Shown here one piece after another: positions 51,035-60,972 of a stretch of 64,000 bases of DNA. Made by a program: the position numbers and the translations under genes. The stretch is taken from positions 387,525 through 451,524 of the forward strand of contig NW_001865044.1 in the NCBI RefSeq assembly GCF_000002865.3, given 5' to 3'. The notes under the pieces were generated by a model. It was not told where the DNA came from. It worked only from the letters and a program-made list of their open reading frames with translations, and did no database searches. Within the stretch, counting starts at the first letter, position 1. Every line of letters begins with the position of its first letter. The stretch is from Monosiga brevicollis MX1 (lineage: Eukaryota > Opisthokonta > Choanoflagellata > Craspedida > Salpingoecidae).

Positions 51035-52607
51035 ATGGGGCGTGTGGCGCGATACAAGCGCATCAAGGCGATCGACCCGTTTGCCAAGAAGGTGACGCAG
51101 CCGCGCAAGAAGGGTGGTCTTTTGCCCGGTCAAGCCCCGAGCAAGCATAAAAAACGCAACAAGTCCCATGGTTGGTCGAGTGCCCCCGCCCGCATGCATT
51201 GGGTCGAGTGCAGAGGCCTGAGTATTCGGCAGCTTTTTGTTAGACTCTTGTTCTCAGGTTGCCCGATCCTGATTGCCTTGCTTTGCTTGTCCATGCAGGC
51301 AGCGACACGTTTACCGTCGATGACGTAATGGACCGAGATGGTGATACAGGCGAGAGTATGGGCAACAAGGCTACAGGTGTTACCAAAAGCATGCATCTCA
51401 AGGATGCGCTGCGCCACGTTCAACGCGGCAAACGCGAGCGCCTTGGTGATTTTTACAAGTACGCCCCATCCTTCTTTGTTTCTTCTACACGCACCGTCGT
51501 ATCGGCAGCCGGCGGCCGCCCTTGTGTCTGTGCTCTCACTTGGCCCTCGAATTCCTCTATCGATTCCATGCCGTTCTTCTGGCTTGCTCCTTTTCGTGGG
51601 CGCCTCGGCTCGTTCTGGTTTGACACAGACGCGTCGATGCTGCGGCGAGCGGTGTCATTGCCCAGGGTGCTCGGCAAGGTGAGTTTTGGCCAGCTTGTCC
51701 GTATGCCATGCCAACCGCAGCTTCGTGACCTCCGCCCCTGCTCAATGACCTATAGCCACCAAGACTGCGGAGCGTAGCCGTGACCATCTGAAGGAACGCA
51801 AACAGAAGCGTCAGCCCAGGAGTGCGGGTGGAATGGCCGACGAGGACGTCGACGATGAATTGCGCTGTGCGTACCCGGTTGCTTGCCTACCCCTTTCATC
51901 CTCGTCGACTTTCTTGGTGCTTTGAGCTGGTTGCACTTGCCTCTGCCGCGAATCTTGCTGTGCCGACGTGCTGTCGTTTGATTTGATTTGCTTGGTGTGT
52001 CTAGTGTACGGTAAGGAAAAGATTGCCTTTGGGGAGGTAGCCGATGCACCACCCGTGCTGACGGCTGTGCCGCGCAAGGCCAAGAAGCTCGCGCCCAAGG
52101 TTGGTCTCGTTGCTTGCTCTTGGCGCCGGCCGGCGCCGGCGCGTGCCGTGGTCCAGCTGCAGATAACGCCTCGTTCTTTCTTTTCGTTCGGCTTTCCTTG
52201 GCTGTTCTGTTGTGGTGGTTGATATTTTGACTGGTCGCCTATTTGGAGGGTGCTGCCTTGAATGGGTTAAAAAGTGCGCACTATCCCGGTATGATGTGCG
52301 CAGCTGATGCTTGTTTTTTTGCGGTGCATAGGCGCAGCGACAGACTGCGTCGTTGTTGCTAGCACAGAAGACGACAGACCAGCGCAAAGGTTTGTGGTTG
52401 CGCATCAGTCTCCGTCGTCTGCGATCGTTGTGACTCTTGTTGCGCAGCGTGTGTCCGGTCTGTTTGCTAATTGTGGCTGCGCCGTGGTGCCATGCAGCTT
52501 CCAAGGTCGCGCCTGTGCGACAGCAAGCCCTTGATCAAGAGCGAGAGCGTGCAATCAAGGCGTATCGCATGCTGAAGCGAAATCGCGACACTCACGCTTT
52601 CGGCTGA
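51035..52607 (+). CDS. CCDC137: CCDC137-like nucleolar protein
   Basis: Exons 51035-51170, 51299-51458, 51629-51678, 51756-51866, 52005-52099, 52332-52389 and 52498-52607 join in continuous phase (about 239 aa). Very basic N-terminus (MGRVARYKRIKAIDPFAKK). Family blocks: KRVDAAASGVIAQGARQ, KEKIAFGEVADAPPVLTAVP (human CCDC137: VKFGEVVLQPPELTARP), and the C-terminal RQQALDQERERAIKAYRMLK (human: RQRIVEEERERAVQAYRALK). In animals CCDC137 (RaRF) sits in nucleoli and chromosome periphery and sequesters the retinoic acid receptor. That last role cannot apply here; a ribosome-biogenesis link is inferred. Confidence 0.9.
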
Positions 52608-53208
52608 GCCAACTGCGCCTGTGTCTTTGTGTGTGTGTGTGTGCGCGCGCGCGCGCGTGCGTCTATGGTAGGGTGTTCTTTGGCTGTGTTGGCCCTCGTG
52701 CAATTGAAATATAGGATCAATAATGCCTCTTTCCTCTTCGTTCGCATACTTGAGGGGCCCTTGAACCAGCTGAAGCAGCGTCGCGGAAAATGGCTTCTTC
52801 CTTTTCTTCTCATTACTTCTCTTGATTATTTTTTGAATTTGAACAGTGTCTCGAGACACACTCGCATGTTGCTAGTATTCTGTTTCTGAGTGAGTGGGGC
52901 ATGGCTCGGGTCTGACCTCAAATCAAGACAAATCTCATGTACATGAGTAGATTTGTCTCAGCCTCGCAAACTCACATGTCAGTCACAAATCGCCAAGATT
53001 CAAACATAGCAAAGCGGCTTCTGTGCGAGCGGGTCTCTGAAATATGATCCAGCTTGACGACGTTGCCGCTCTCGCGATTGTGGAGATAAGGCACTCTCTC
53101 TCAAAGATTAAGAGCACAGCAGTTCGTCTTTGTATGTCGTCTATTCGTAGAATAGATTTGTCTCAGCCTCACAAACTCAGTCACAAATCACCAGTCACAT
53201 TTACAAAT
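52608..53208. other. Convergent spacer with palindromes and an imperfect direct repeat
   Basis: Between the 3' ends of the CCDC137-like and lipase genes. GT/GC alternating tract at 52628-52658. Palindromes GACAAATCT..AGATTTGTC (52926-52957) and CTATTC-GTA-GAATAG (53141-53155). AGATTTGTCTCAGCCTCGCA (52949) recurs with two differences at 53153, followed in both copies by AACTCA and AGTCACAAATC. Confidence 0.7.
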
Positions 53209-54411
53209 CTATTCGTCGTCGCGCCGATAACGATTGACTTGCGCATTCAGCGTGTCAAGCGCAGTCCGTACCACAAAGACGTCATCACTGTACCCTACAA
53301 AAGGAATGGAATCAGGGATCACATCCCAAGGCGAAACCACATAAACGAGAGCTGCTGACGCCAGCAGAGCTTGAGCCTTCGAAACGCCAGCGTTTGGATC
53401 TCGAATCAGCCGATACAAGGCTTTGCAATCACGAAGCAGCGATTTGATACCACTTTTCAATGCCACTCCAAGGCTGGCGGTGATGCCACGCTCTTGCTGG
53501 GCGAGCTGGCTCTCTATGATTTCTTGAGCTCGCTCCTGAGCGCGTGCAATTGCAAGATGGTACTTGTCGAGAGTGTGTGCCTCGAGCACCCCGCCGTCGT
53601 TAAAGCCGTAATCACGAGTCATGCGCGCAATCGCTTCGAACCCGCAAAGACGCCCGGCTCCATCTGCAAGCACCTGTCCGACCTTTTTCAGCATGGTTGC
53701 TTTGTGTGTCGCGGCGTCAGCTGCTTGAAAAGCCCGCCAACAGAAAGTGCCGACCATCCCTACCGTTGACATCGTTCGCAATCGATCGCAAAACGTGCCG
53801 AGATCAACAGGGTTTCCGGCATGCGCGTACTTGGAGAGGGGCGGTAAGAAGGGCACGGGGTCCGTTTGATTCTCCAAACGAAGGTGAAGACACATTTGGG
53901 AGTTGAGGTACGTTGCAAATCTCTTGTCGCCAACCTTCGGAGCCCCAAACGTCAAAATCCATTTCTTCTGTTGGAACTCGTGGGCAAAGTACGCTGCTGC
54001 GAGGTTGGCCAGAGCACCGCCTTTCGAGTGACCGCAGAACACGACTGGATGTCCGAAATATGGCTGAAGGTCTCTGGACAGACGATCTTTTGCACTCTGA
54101 AAACTTTGCCAAAAACCAGAGTGCACTCTGCCATGCTCGTCGTTTTGCTGGTCGATGAAGACGTTCGCAACCCAGTTTGACAGCGCATCTGATCCTTTGA
54201 AGGCAACGTACACGACGCCTTCGTTGAGAGCAATTATGTAGTGACAGTAGCGTTGTGGATCTTGCTCATCATCGTTGAGCGCCACGATCTTGAAGTTGTT
54301 CAAACCCAACAACTGTGTCCGGCTATAACACTGCTGAGAAAGGGTAGCGGCGATTGCAGTGAATTGCAGCAGCTCGAACGGCTGTAAGTTGACAGCTTCG
54401 GGTAGTGGCAT
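53209..54411 (-). CDS. Class 3 lipase fused to a C-terminal DUF1232 domain, intronless
   Basis: 400 aa, single exon, start ATG 54411 (MPLPEAVNLQPF). Lipase_3 fold: VYVAFKGSDALSNWVANVFI, the nucleophile elbow VVFCGHSKGGALANLAAAYF (Ser in GHSKG), TFGAPKVGDKRFA, the acid NQTDPVPFLPP and a His in LEAHTLDKYHLA. After ~300 residues a helical linker leads to LLASAALVYVVSPWDVIPDS then IPFVGYSDDVFVV, the YkvA/DUF1232 membrane-associated helix pair. Class 3 lipases cleave acyl glycerols. The DUF1232 part could dock the enzyme on a membrane. Fusion and lack of introns are unusual here; bacterial origin is possible but not shown. Upstream frame has only a non-ATG start. Confidence 0.88.
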   Translation of the reverse strand: MPLPEAVNLQPFELLQFTAIAATLSQQCYSRTQLLGLNNFKIVALNDDEQDPQRYCHYIIALNEGVVYVAFKGSDALSNWVANVFIDQQNDEHGRVHSGFWQSFQSAKDRLSRDLQPYFGHPVVFCGHSKGGALANLAAAYFAHEFQQKKWILTFGAPKVGDKRFATYLNSQMCLHLRLENQTDPVPFLPPLSKYAHAGNPVDLGTFCDRLRTMSTVGMVGTFCWRAFQAADAATHKATMLKKVGQVLADGAGRLCGFEAIARMTRDYGFNDGGVLEAHTLDKYHLAIARAQERAQEIIESQLAQQERGITASLGVALKSGIKSLLRDCKALYRLIRDPNAGVSKAQALLASAALVYVVSPWDVIPDSIPFVGYSDDVFVVRTALDTLNAQVNRYRRDDE

Positions 54412-54896
54412 GGTGATTGTCAAGTGAGACCGCGCTCTCAGCCTCACAGCCACATCGAGAACGGAAGCACCACAAGCCCGCCCCCAGCCCGGAGCAGCGT
54501 CGCTACGCTCTGCTTGCAATGTGCAATTGTGCTTTTTTTTTCACATATCAGTTCGTGTAAGCTCCTCCAAGTTCAGAGTCGGTCAAAACATCAGTTTTCT
54601 GTGTCACAGACGTGTTCATGCATAAAGCCAAAGACGTCAAGGTGTGTAAACCTGGGCACACACACTCAAGTGCATGTCGGGTTTGACGAGTCCGTCGCGA
54701 ATGCGAAAGAAAGAACGAAAGTAAGAGGGATTGCCGAAGGGAAGGAGGCAGGACCCAGCGGCTAGGAACCACCTGACAGGCTTCACAGCGTGTAACTCGT
54801 GGATGAGGGGGTTTTTTTAACATGTAAAAAAAAAAAAAAAAGAAGAAAAAAGTCGGGAATATTCAGCGTAAATTACGGGGAAATTAAATTGCCGAT
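54412..54896. other. Spacer between lipase start and Sel1-repeat gene end
   Basis: Short A tract near 54827-54842. No gene supported. Contains the lipase promoter. Confidence 0.4.
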
Positions 54897-56213
54897 TTAG
54901 CTCGAGCCGGTGTGGTCATAATTGATGGCGGGTGCACCATAAGGCTGTGCTTTCTGGGCAGCAGCATCGCGCAGGATCTGGGCTGAGAGGCGGAGAAAGT
55001 GCTCGGCACCTGCCGCGTCGCCCTGCTGCTTGAGCGCCAGCCCCGCTGCTTGAGCGGCGGCAAAGTGGTGCTTCTGCTCTGCCAGCTCCACGAGAACCTG
55101 CAGTGCCAACTGATGCTCCACCTGCACCTGGCACATGGTAGCAGCAACCTCATAGCGTTGGTGGTCGTCGCCCACGGCAGCTGCGAGTGCCTCGATCAGC
55201 AAAGACGACAGTCGCTCGGCATCTGGGGGTGTCTGATTAGCGGCACTCTCCTGGATCAAGGCGACCGCGTATGGGAAGCTGACACCGGGCACCTCATTGT
55301 CACGAGCAAGCTGATAGTACTGCTGTGCCAGCGGCAAATCTGGCGCACTGAGTCCCAGGCCTTTGTGAGTCATCATGGCCATTTGCAAGTAAGCCTCGCC
55401 CACACCACGCTGGGCGGCCACGCTGAATAGCTTCAGGGCGCGATCATAGTCCTGGTCCATGGCCTCGCCCGTCAGGCGCATGATACCTAGCTGAAAGCTG
55501 GCCAGGCCGTGACCAAGACGGGCCAGTTCGCCGTAGAGCATCACAGCTGTTTGGATACCATCAGGCGTGGCCCAGTGGTGCAAAATGTTGGCGGTGGCAT
55601 AGAGGGCCGAGGTTTGTGCAGCCAAGAGCTCGGCGCTCACTTGAGTCTTGGGATAGTCCAGAAAGCCACCAACCGTGCACATGAGGGCCCCCCCCAAAGC
55701 CAATTGTGGCACTGTCTGGGTGCCATGTGGTGCATACTCTGCATCCTGAGCCAAAGGCGTGGATCCAGCCCCTTCGACATCAGCCAGCACCGCCTTGGCT
55801 GCTTCGAATAGTTCCATCTGTTGGGGCTCAGCCATGTCCTCCGAAGCCCCTAGGGCCGTTAAAACCTTATCCGCCGTACCCTCACAGTCAGACTTTTCGT
55901 AGAAAGCCCGCATCGCGTCAGCAAGCAGCGCAGGGTCTTGCAAACGGTTCGGCAGGGCTCGGTGCATGTGCGTCTGCACAAACATCTCAACATCTCGGAG
56001 AGCTAGAGAGTTGATCTGCCCTCCCGCGGAGGCCTGGCGCTCGTAATCAACCCGCGCAGTCGCCAAAGCAGGGGACGTGTGCACGCCACGTCGTTTCAAC
56101 AAGGATGCGCAAGGGGAGATGGGTGCGACCGTCCGCCCCCGGTGCCAAAGTTCGCGGGACGTGGGCTGGAGCCAAGTGCGAGTGCTTGCGAGCGTCATGG
56201 TCCAAGCCCTCAT
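54897..56213 (-). CDS. Sel1/TPR-repeat protein, probably mitochondrial, intronless
   Basis: 438 aa in one exon. The N-terminal ~55 residues are rich in Arg, Ser and Thr with few acids (MRAWTMTLASTRTWLQPTSR then ELWHRGRT..RRGVHTSPALATA), a likely presequence with an RRG-V processing site. The C-terminal half has Sel1-like units: AVMLYGELARLGHGLASFQL, ALKLFSVAAQRGVGEAYLQM and LAQQYYQLARDNEVPGVSFP, followed by further helical pairs. Such repeats scaffold protein complexes. A second ATG at 56198 would also keep the presequence. The specific family was not recognised. Confidence 0.75.
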   Translation of the reverse strand: MRAWTMTLASTRTWLQPTSRELWHRGRTVAPISPCASLLKRRGVHTSPALATARVDYERQASAGGQINSLALRDVEMFVQTHMHRALPNRLQDPALLADAMRAFYEKSDCEGTADKVLTALGASEDMAEPQQMELFEAAKAVLADVEGAGSTPLAQDAEYAPHGTQTVPQLALGGALMCTVGGFLDYPKTQVSAELLAAQTSALYATANILHHWATPDGIQTAVMLYGELARLGHGLASFQLGIMRLTGEAMDQDYDRALKLFSVAAQRGVGEAYLQMAMMTHKGLGLSAPDLPLAQQYYQLARDNEVPGVSFPYAVALIQESAANQTPPDAERLSSLLIEALAAAVGDDHQRYEVAATMCQVQVEHQLALQVLVELAEQKHHFAAAQAAGLALKQQGDAAGAEHFLRLSAQILRDAAAQKAQPYGAPAINYDHTGSS

Positions 56214-56362
56214 CCTAGCGATCTACACACGGCTTCACCCTACCCTGTCGTTTGCGCCGAGACAATATCCGACACATACACACTCACATGCACGCACACC
56301 ACAGGGCTCTGCCTCTACGGCGCCACTGTCGCAAAGTGCCCGTCCGTTCTTGCACAGAGACG

Positions 56363-56442
<80 letters not shown>

Positions 56443-56704
56443 AAAAAAAAAAGAGAGAGAAGAGACAAAAGACTTTTTTTTTGCAACAAGGAAAATCAAA
56501 AGTGAAGGTCATGGAATAGCATGCTGGGTCTACTCAGAGTTGTACAAGATCATAGCGTGCAGTGAGATTGATGATGTCAGTGGTCGCGGTGTACAACGAC
56601 CGATACGACGAGAAGTGCTACAGATGTTTCAGACAAAGGGCTGCTTTTACATGTCACAAGGGTCAATTATCGGTGCCTGTTGGACCGGGTGCTGGGAAGT
56701 TATG
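56214..56704. other. Spacer with (GA)n tract
   Basis: (GA)n at about 56365-56438 followed by poly-A and more GA to about 56466. Lies 5' of the Sel1-repeat gene and 3' of CHID1. No gene supported; an overlapping RERERE frame is an artefact. Confidence 0.6.
56365..56466. repeat. (GA)n / poly-A microsatellite
   Basis: Direct reading: GA dinucleotides for about 73 bp, then a run of A, then short GA. Confidence 0.95.
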
Positions 56705-58017
56705 TTAAAGCTCTTGATAAAAGTGGTCGATGCCCTGCCCGATCTCCCAAAGAGCCAGCCCAGTGCCCAGGTCACGTGCCAGATGCACGCGCTCAGCAAT
56801 ACTGCGGGTGGTTGGGAAATACAAGCTGCTAGGTCCTTGGACCGTGGTAAACTGCATGGTGTGCTCGCGTGCACGAGAGTTCCAGGTGGTCCGAATGTTC
56901 GGGCCCTGTGCGCGCAAAATATCCAAGTACTGATGACCGACGATGGCACTACCGCCTTGCGGGCCGTAGATGTTGCCATAGAAGTTGAGACCCACACAAA
57001 GCTTGGGTGCAGCGGTCGCGGTGGGTCGGAGATCCTGCACGCACTTGCGCACCCAGTCGTAGGGGGCGTTGGGACCCGCCGTAGTGGGTTGGCTGAAATC
57101 GTACGTGTTCATGCTGAAAAGGTCCACGTCAGCCTCCAAAGCGGCCAGCTCGGCCGGCCCAAAAGACTCGACAAAGGGCGGCACGACCAGACCCAGTGTC
57201 AGATTCTTGTGGTGGAGGCGCTTGCCCAAGTTGCGCACGGTCGTGGTCATGAGGGGTCGCACCTCTGGTGTCATCTGGATGCGTGACCACAACTCGAGAA
57301 CAATGCCGTCAAGGCCGAACTTTTGGGTGACGCGCGAGACCTCTTGTACAAAAGCACGCTGCTCAATCTTCTCGGTCAAGAGAGCACCCAGTGACTCTGG
57401 AGTCAGCTCTTCCACAATCACACGGGGCACAATCTTCACATGGGGAGCTGCCTTGCGCATGCTCTCGAGCCAGGCCGAACGCACGTCCTGCTCGCCTGTC
57501 AAAGCATGATGGGTCCAGGTGAGGAGTGCCCCAAGGTGAGTCATGCTTGTGAGCACAGTATAGACATCAGTCGACGACCACAGGCGAGGGCACAGAACGA
57601 ACCGCGAATCTGGTAGTTCTCAGGGCCTTGGCGAACAATTTGGAACCAAACGGGGGCAATGTGGGTAAACTTGGATGCAAAGCGCTCGGCTACGGCATAG
57701 CCTCCCTGGTTCCAAGGGGTGAGGTAGGCCAACACGGGGCGAGGATGCGTGACGGCCTTGGTTTGGGCCTCACTTTGCGAAACCTGATCATGGTGTTTCA
57801 GGATGTGAGCCACTAGCTCGTTATCAGCCGGGCCCGTCGTGGCGCGGGCGGGTGCAAAGAAGGCAAAATAGGTTGCTACGGCCACAAAGGCTGCCAGTCC
57901 AGCCAGCACAAAGACAGTGGCGTTGGCATCCTCGCGCCGGTACGCTGGCACTGCTGCTCTTGACCTGGCGGCGGACTCTGGAGGTGCCCGCTTTGAGCCC
58001 TTGTTGTGCTTGGCCAT
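56705..58017 (-). CDS. CHID1: Chitinase domain-containing protein 1 (GH18-fold, CHID1/SI-CLP)
   Basis: Two exons, 58017-57599 and 57545-56705, phase correct (419 + 841 nt; 419 aa). Basic N-terminus, then one hydrophobic segment ([20 protein letters not shown]) as signal anchor. GH18-like barrel follows: [75 protein letters not shown] then [23 protein letters not shown], and the end [15 protein letters not shown] (human WELGQGLDYFYDLL). The catalytic DxxDxDxE of active chitinases is replaced (DGIVLELW), as in animal CHID1, so it is probably a saccharide-binding protein rather than a chitinase. Confidence 0.94.
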
Positions 58018-58474
58018 GCTCGAAGATACGTAGCAAGTAACCGGATCCCCAGACCCAGCTCGCTGCACAGGTACGACAAGGCACGGCAAGGCCACTGCTG
58101 CGTCCAGCGCCCCCGCGTCGCGATTGCTCCGAATGAGTCTCCTCGACCGCCAGCGCCGATCTCTGAACAGACGCTTGAAGAGAAGATGTAGTTGTTAATG
58201 AGGAAAATGCTGTTATCATCACGATTCGAAAGCAACTTAACGTCGATACTAACGAGGAAGATGCAGATAGAAATTCATGAGAGAACAAACCACCAGGAAT
58301 TATTAAAGTGGGACATATGTCACGCTTTCGCTTCGCATGCGTGTGAAAAGGAGAGAGAGAGAGAGAGAGAGAGAGTTTTCATCTTTTTTTTTTTCTCTCT
58401 CTCTCTCCTTCGCCTGCCGACGAGCATCCAGGCACAGCTGGAGGGGAGTATAGTGGGGACTGCCGACTGCAGAC
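58018..58474. other. Divergent promoter region (CHID1 / MRPL41)
   Basis: GA tract at 58349-58374 followed by poly-T and CT. No gene supported. Confidence 0.4.
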
Positions 58475-59008
58475 ATGTTGCAAGTCTTGACTGGATTTGT
58501 GCGCGGTGCACAGCGCACCGTCAACATGACCTCGAAGCGTGGCAACGTCAACTTTTACAAGGGTATGTTGCCACAAATGCTCCTGTCGTCGCCACGGAGG
58601 AGACCGATGTGCCTGGTGGCTTTGCGCCTTGTATGTGGGCTGGTTGCCTTTTTGAGCTGCAACTGATGGCACCGATGTTTGCTGAACATGTTATGCTAGG
58701 CCGTGGTGCACGTTCGACTGGTTTCCGTACTCGCAAGGGCGGCTTTGTCTCCGACCCCTACAAGGAGGTGGCTTTTGTCGTGCCGGACTTGACGGCCTGT
58801 GAGGTATGAGACAGCCTTTGCTCGTGGTGTCGCCTGTGTCACCTGTTGGCGCTTTCACCATAATGCCACGGAGCTGATTCGTGAAGCCTATCATCTCACA
58901 CCTGGTCTTGCCGGTCGCCTTTAGCTGAAGCCGTATGTCAGCTTTCGGGCCGCCAAGTGCACCAGCGTACCGGCGACGGCCGATGATCTCCTGACCGCCA
59001 CTCACTGA
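58475..59008 (+). CDS. MRPL41: Mitochondrial ribosomal protein L41 (mL41)
   Basis: Exons 58475-58562, 58700-58803 and 58925-59008 sum in phase to 91 aa. Core motifs: MTSKRGNVNFYKGRGARSTG, GGFVSDPYKEVAFVVPDLTA and LKPYVSFRAAKC (human: KGRGAKGIGF..FVVPDLTGFKLKPYVSY). The basic N-terminus doubles as targeting signal. It lacks the ~45-residue C-terminal extension of human mL41 and is closer to the compact fungal type. Confidence 0.92.
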
Positions 59009-59561
59009 GCGCTGTGCGCTCGTCTGGTGCTTCAGTTCTTGGAATTAGCTTGCCTGACTCATTGGTGTTGGCTTCCTTCTTATTCATGTTTTTCCTGTGC
59101 TCTGTTGCTCTTCTATTCTTGATGGTTGAAAAATCCAACACAACCAGAACCTATTCTGTACCTGCGTCTGCTGTCATTCCTCCGGGGGCCCCCATGCATC
59201 TCGTGTGTTTGCACCAGACGTTCTCACAACCTGCTGCAGAGTTGCGGATGGTTCGTGTCCGGATGGTCACATCCGCCCCTTGATTGAGACACTCTGAGTG
59301 GTGGGTCAGTCAGCCGACATGACTGTGCCGAGCAAGTGACAAAGCACCGCATGTTTCATTCCAAGTGCCTGACAAGTTTCTTGGGCCACGTGTGCCAGTG
59401 CCACATGTGCCAGTGTCTTGATAGCAGGTGTGGGCGCATATGTGTTCATTCTGCTCAGCCCACGGCTACGAGTGCAGTCGGCTTCAAAACCATCAATTCC
59501 TGGGTCCCGGATCAGTCCCGGATCAATCCCGAATCAATCCCGTCTTTCATCCCATTTTGAA
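59009..59561. other. Convergent spacer (MRPL41 / PMU1-like)
   Basis: Short direct repeats: GTGCCAGTGCCACATGTGCC near 59390 and CCCGGATCA/ATCCCGAATCA units at 59506-59540. No gene. Confidence 0.4.
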
Positions 59562-60545
59562 CTACAAGTTTGTGAGGTTTAGGCAAAGCGTGCGCACCTC
59601 GCCCGTGGAAAACCAGGTGCGGAGGTGGTCAGGAACATCCTCCAACACCAGGATGGCCTGGAATAACGTGAGCAGGAACGAGCTGTGCGTCACCAAGGCC
59701 ACGCGCGGGCTTGGGTCAGCGGCCAAGGTACGCAGCGTGGCTGTGCACCGTGCAGCCAGTGCCACCTTGGGCTCGCGCTCAGTCTTCCAGAGCTCGTCGG
59801 CTTCGGGCAAATCGGGTTCCAGCTGCAGGTCTGGGAATTGCTGGTGGATGGCCGTGCGAGTGCGTCGTTGGTCACAATGGTGCATTCCGCTTTGTTCGCG
59901 CGCTGATTCAATGGCCATGAAACGAACGTTGGGCACGGCTTCAAACCCCAGCAGTGCCGTCTGAATGGCCCGTTGGAGGGTGGAGCAGTATACATGCTCT
60001 ACGCCCAGCGTGGCGGCAGTACCCGTATTGGCGCGGGCCTGATCCTCGCCCAGCGACGTCAAAGCCGGGTCAACAATGTCAGGGTTAATGTAGGGGCAAT
60101 CAGGCGCTGGCATATCTGCAGCGGTGACGACACACGTTGTTGAGCACACAATCGCAAGTCCACCTCGCACAGCAGCGCACCATCTTCGAGCGTGCGTCAT
60201 GCTTCTAGCGAGGCAATTACATGGCATACGAACCGTTGAGACAGGTGCAGCCATGGCCCATCTTTGTGGCGGCCAAGTTGTGGTAGCCCTCTCCGTGGCG
60301 TACAAAGGACACCTGAGACCGGGGCCATCAGGAGTAAACATGAGCGAGAAGCATGGTGCGAAAGAGTGAGGAGAGGGGGAAAGGGAGGGCACGGGTTCAT
60401 GTCTCCACAAAGCAACGAGCGCATCAAGTCACCTACGTATTTGAGCTGCGTGCCCGGGGTTGCCTCCCATTGCTTCCAGAGAGCAGACCCCGGCGCCGTG
60501 GCCGGAATCCGCGGCTGACCGTGCTCAAGCTGGGCCAGTTCCTGA
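59562..60545 (-). CDS. Histidine phosphatase of the PMU1/phosphoglycerate-mutase-like type (5' end uncertain)
   Basis: Exons about 60544-60437, 60312-60234 and 60115-59562 in phase. Motifs: LWKQWEATPGTQLKY, the catalytic RHG in VSFVRHGEGYHNLA, PDIVDPALTSLGEDQARANT, YCSTLQRAIQTALLG, then SGMHHCDQRRTRTAIHQQFP and the acid ADELWKTE, and the second catalytic His in VALVTHSSFLL. This matches fungal phosphomutase-like proteins (VVIRHGEGYHN, GVHTCDKR, FPE..ELW). Such enzymes dephosphorylate small phosphorylated metabolites; the substrate is unknown. An acceptor at 60545 (CTCAG|GAACTG) shows that at least one more 5' exon, with the start codon, lies upstream and was not located. Confidence 0.85.
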
Positions 60546-60972
60546 GCGAGTCAGCAACCGTGTTGAGTGCTATTGCCCTCGATTGATTGCACGAATGCGC
60601 CCGCTTGACAAGACCAACCTCCATATGCGCCCGCACTTCTGCCTCCACACCCATCTTGCACCGGTGCCCTGTGAGAATCAACCTCAACCGCCTGCTCAGT
60701 CAGAAAACAGGCGTTCCAGCCCGCCGATCCGTCAAGATGACCTCCAGTAGACGGCGCCAATAAATGTTTGAAGAAGAAGAAGCAGACGCACAGCGAACGT
60801 GTCAAAGCAACTTATAGTTGGTATGTAAGGAGAAAATGCAGATTATAATGTAATTGAAAAGCAAGTTTATGAAGGAGATTATGATGCAAATGCAGTGTGT
60901 ATGCTGACAATTCATATCAGGTACAAGAGTACGTTTTTTATTTTATTGAAAAAAGTGTCAATCGTGGTGGTG

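Noticed and set aside
54412-54519. N-terminal extension of the lipase frame
   Set aside because: The first codon at 54519 is TTG; the first ATG is at 54411.
57280-57330. Active chitinase call for the CHID1-like gene
   Set aside because: The catalytic DxxDxDxE is replaced by DGIVLELW, and the ending is of the CHID1 type.
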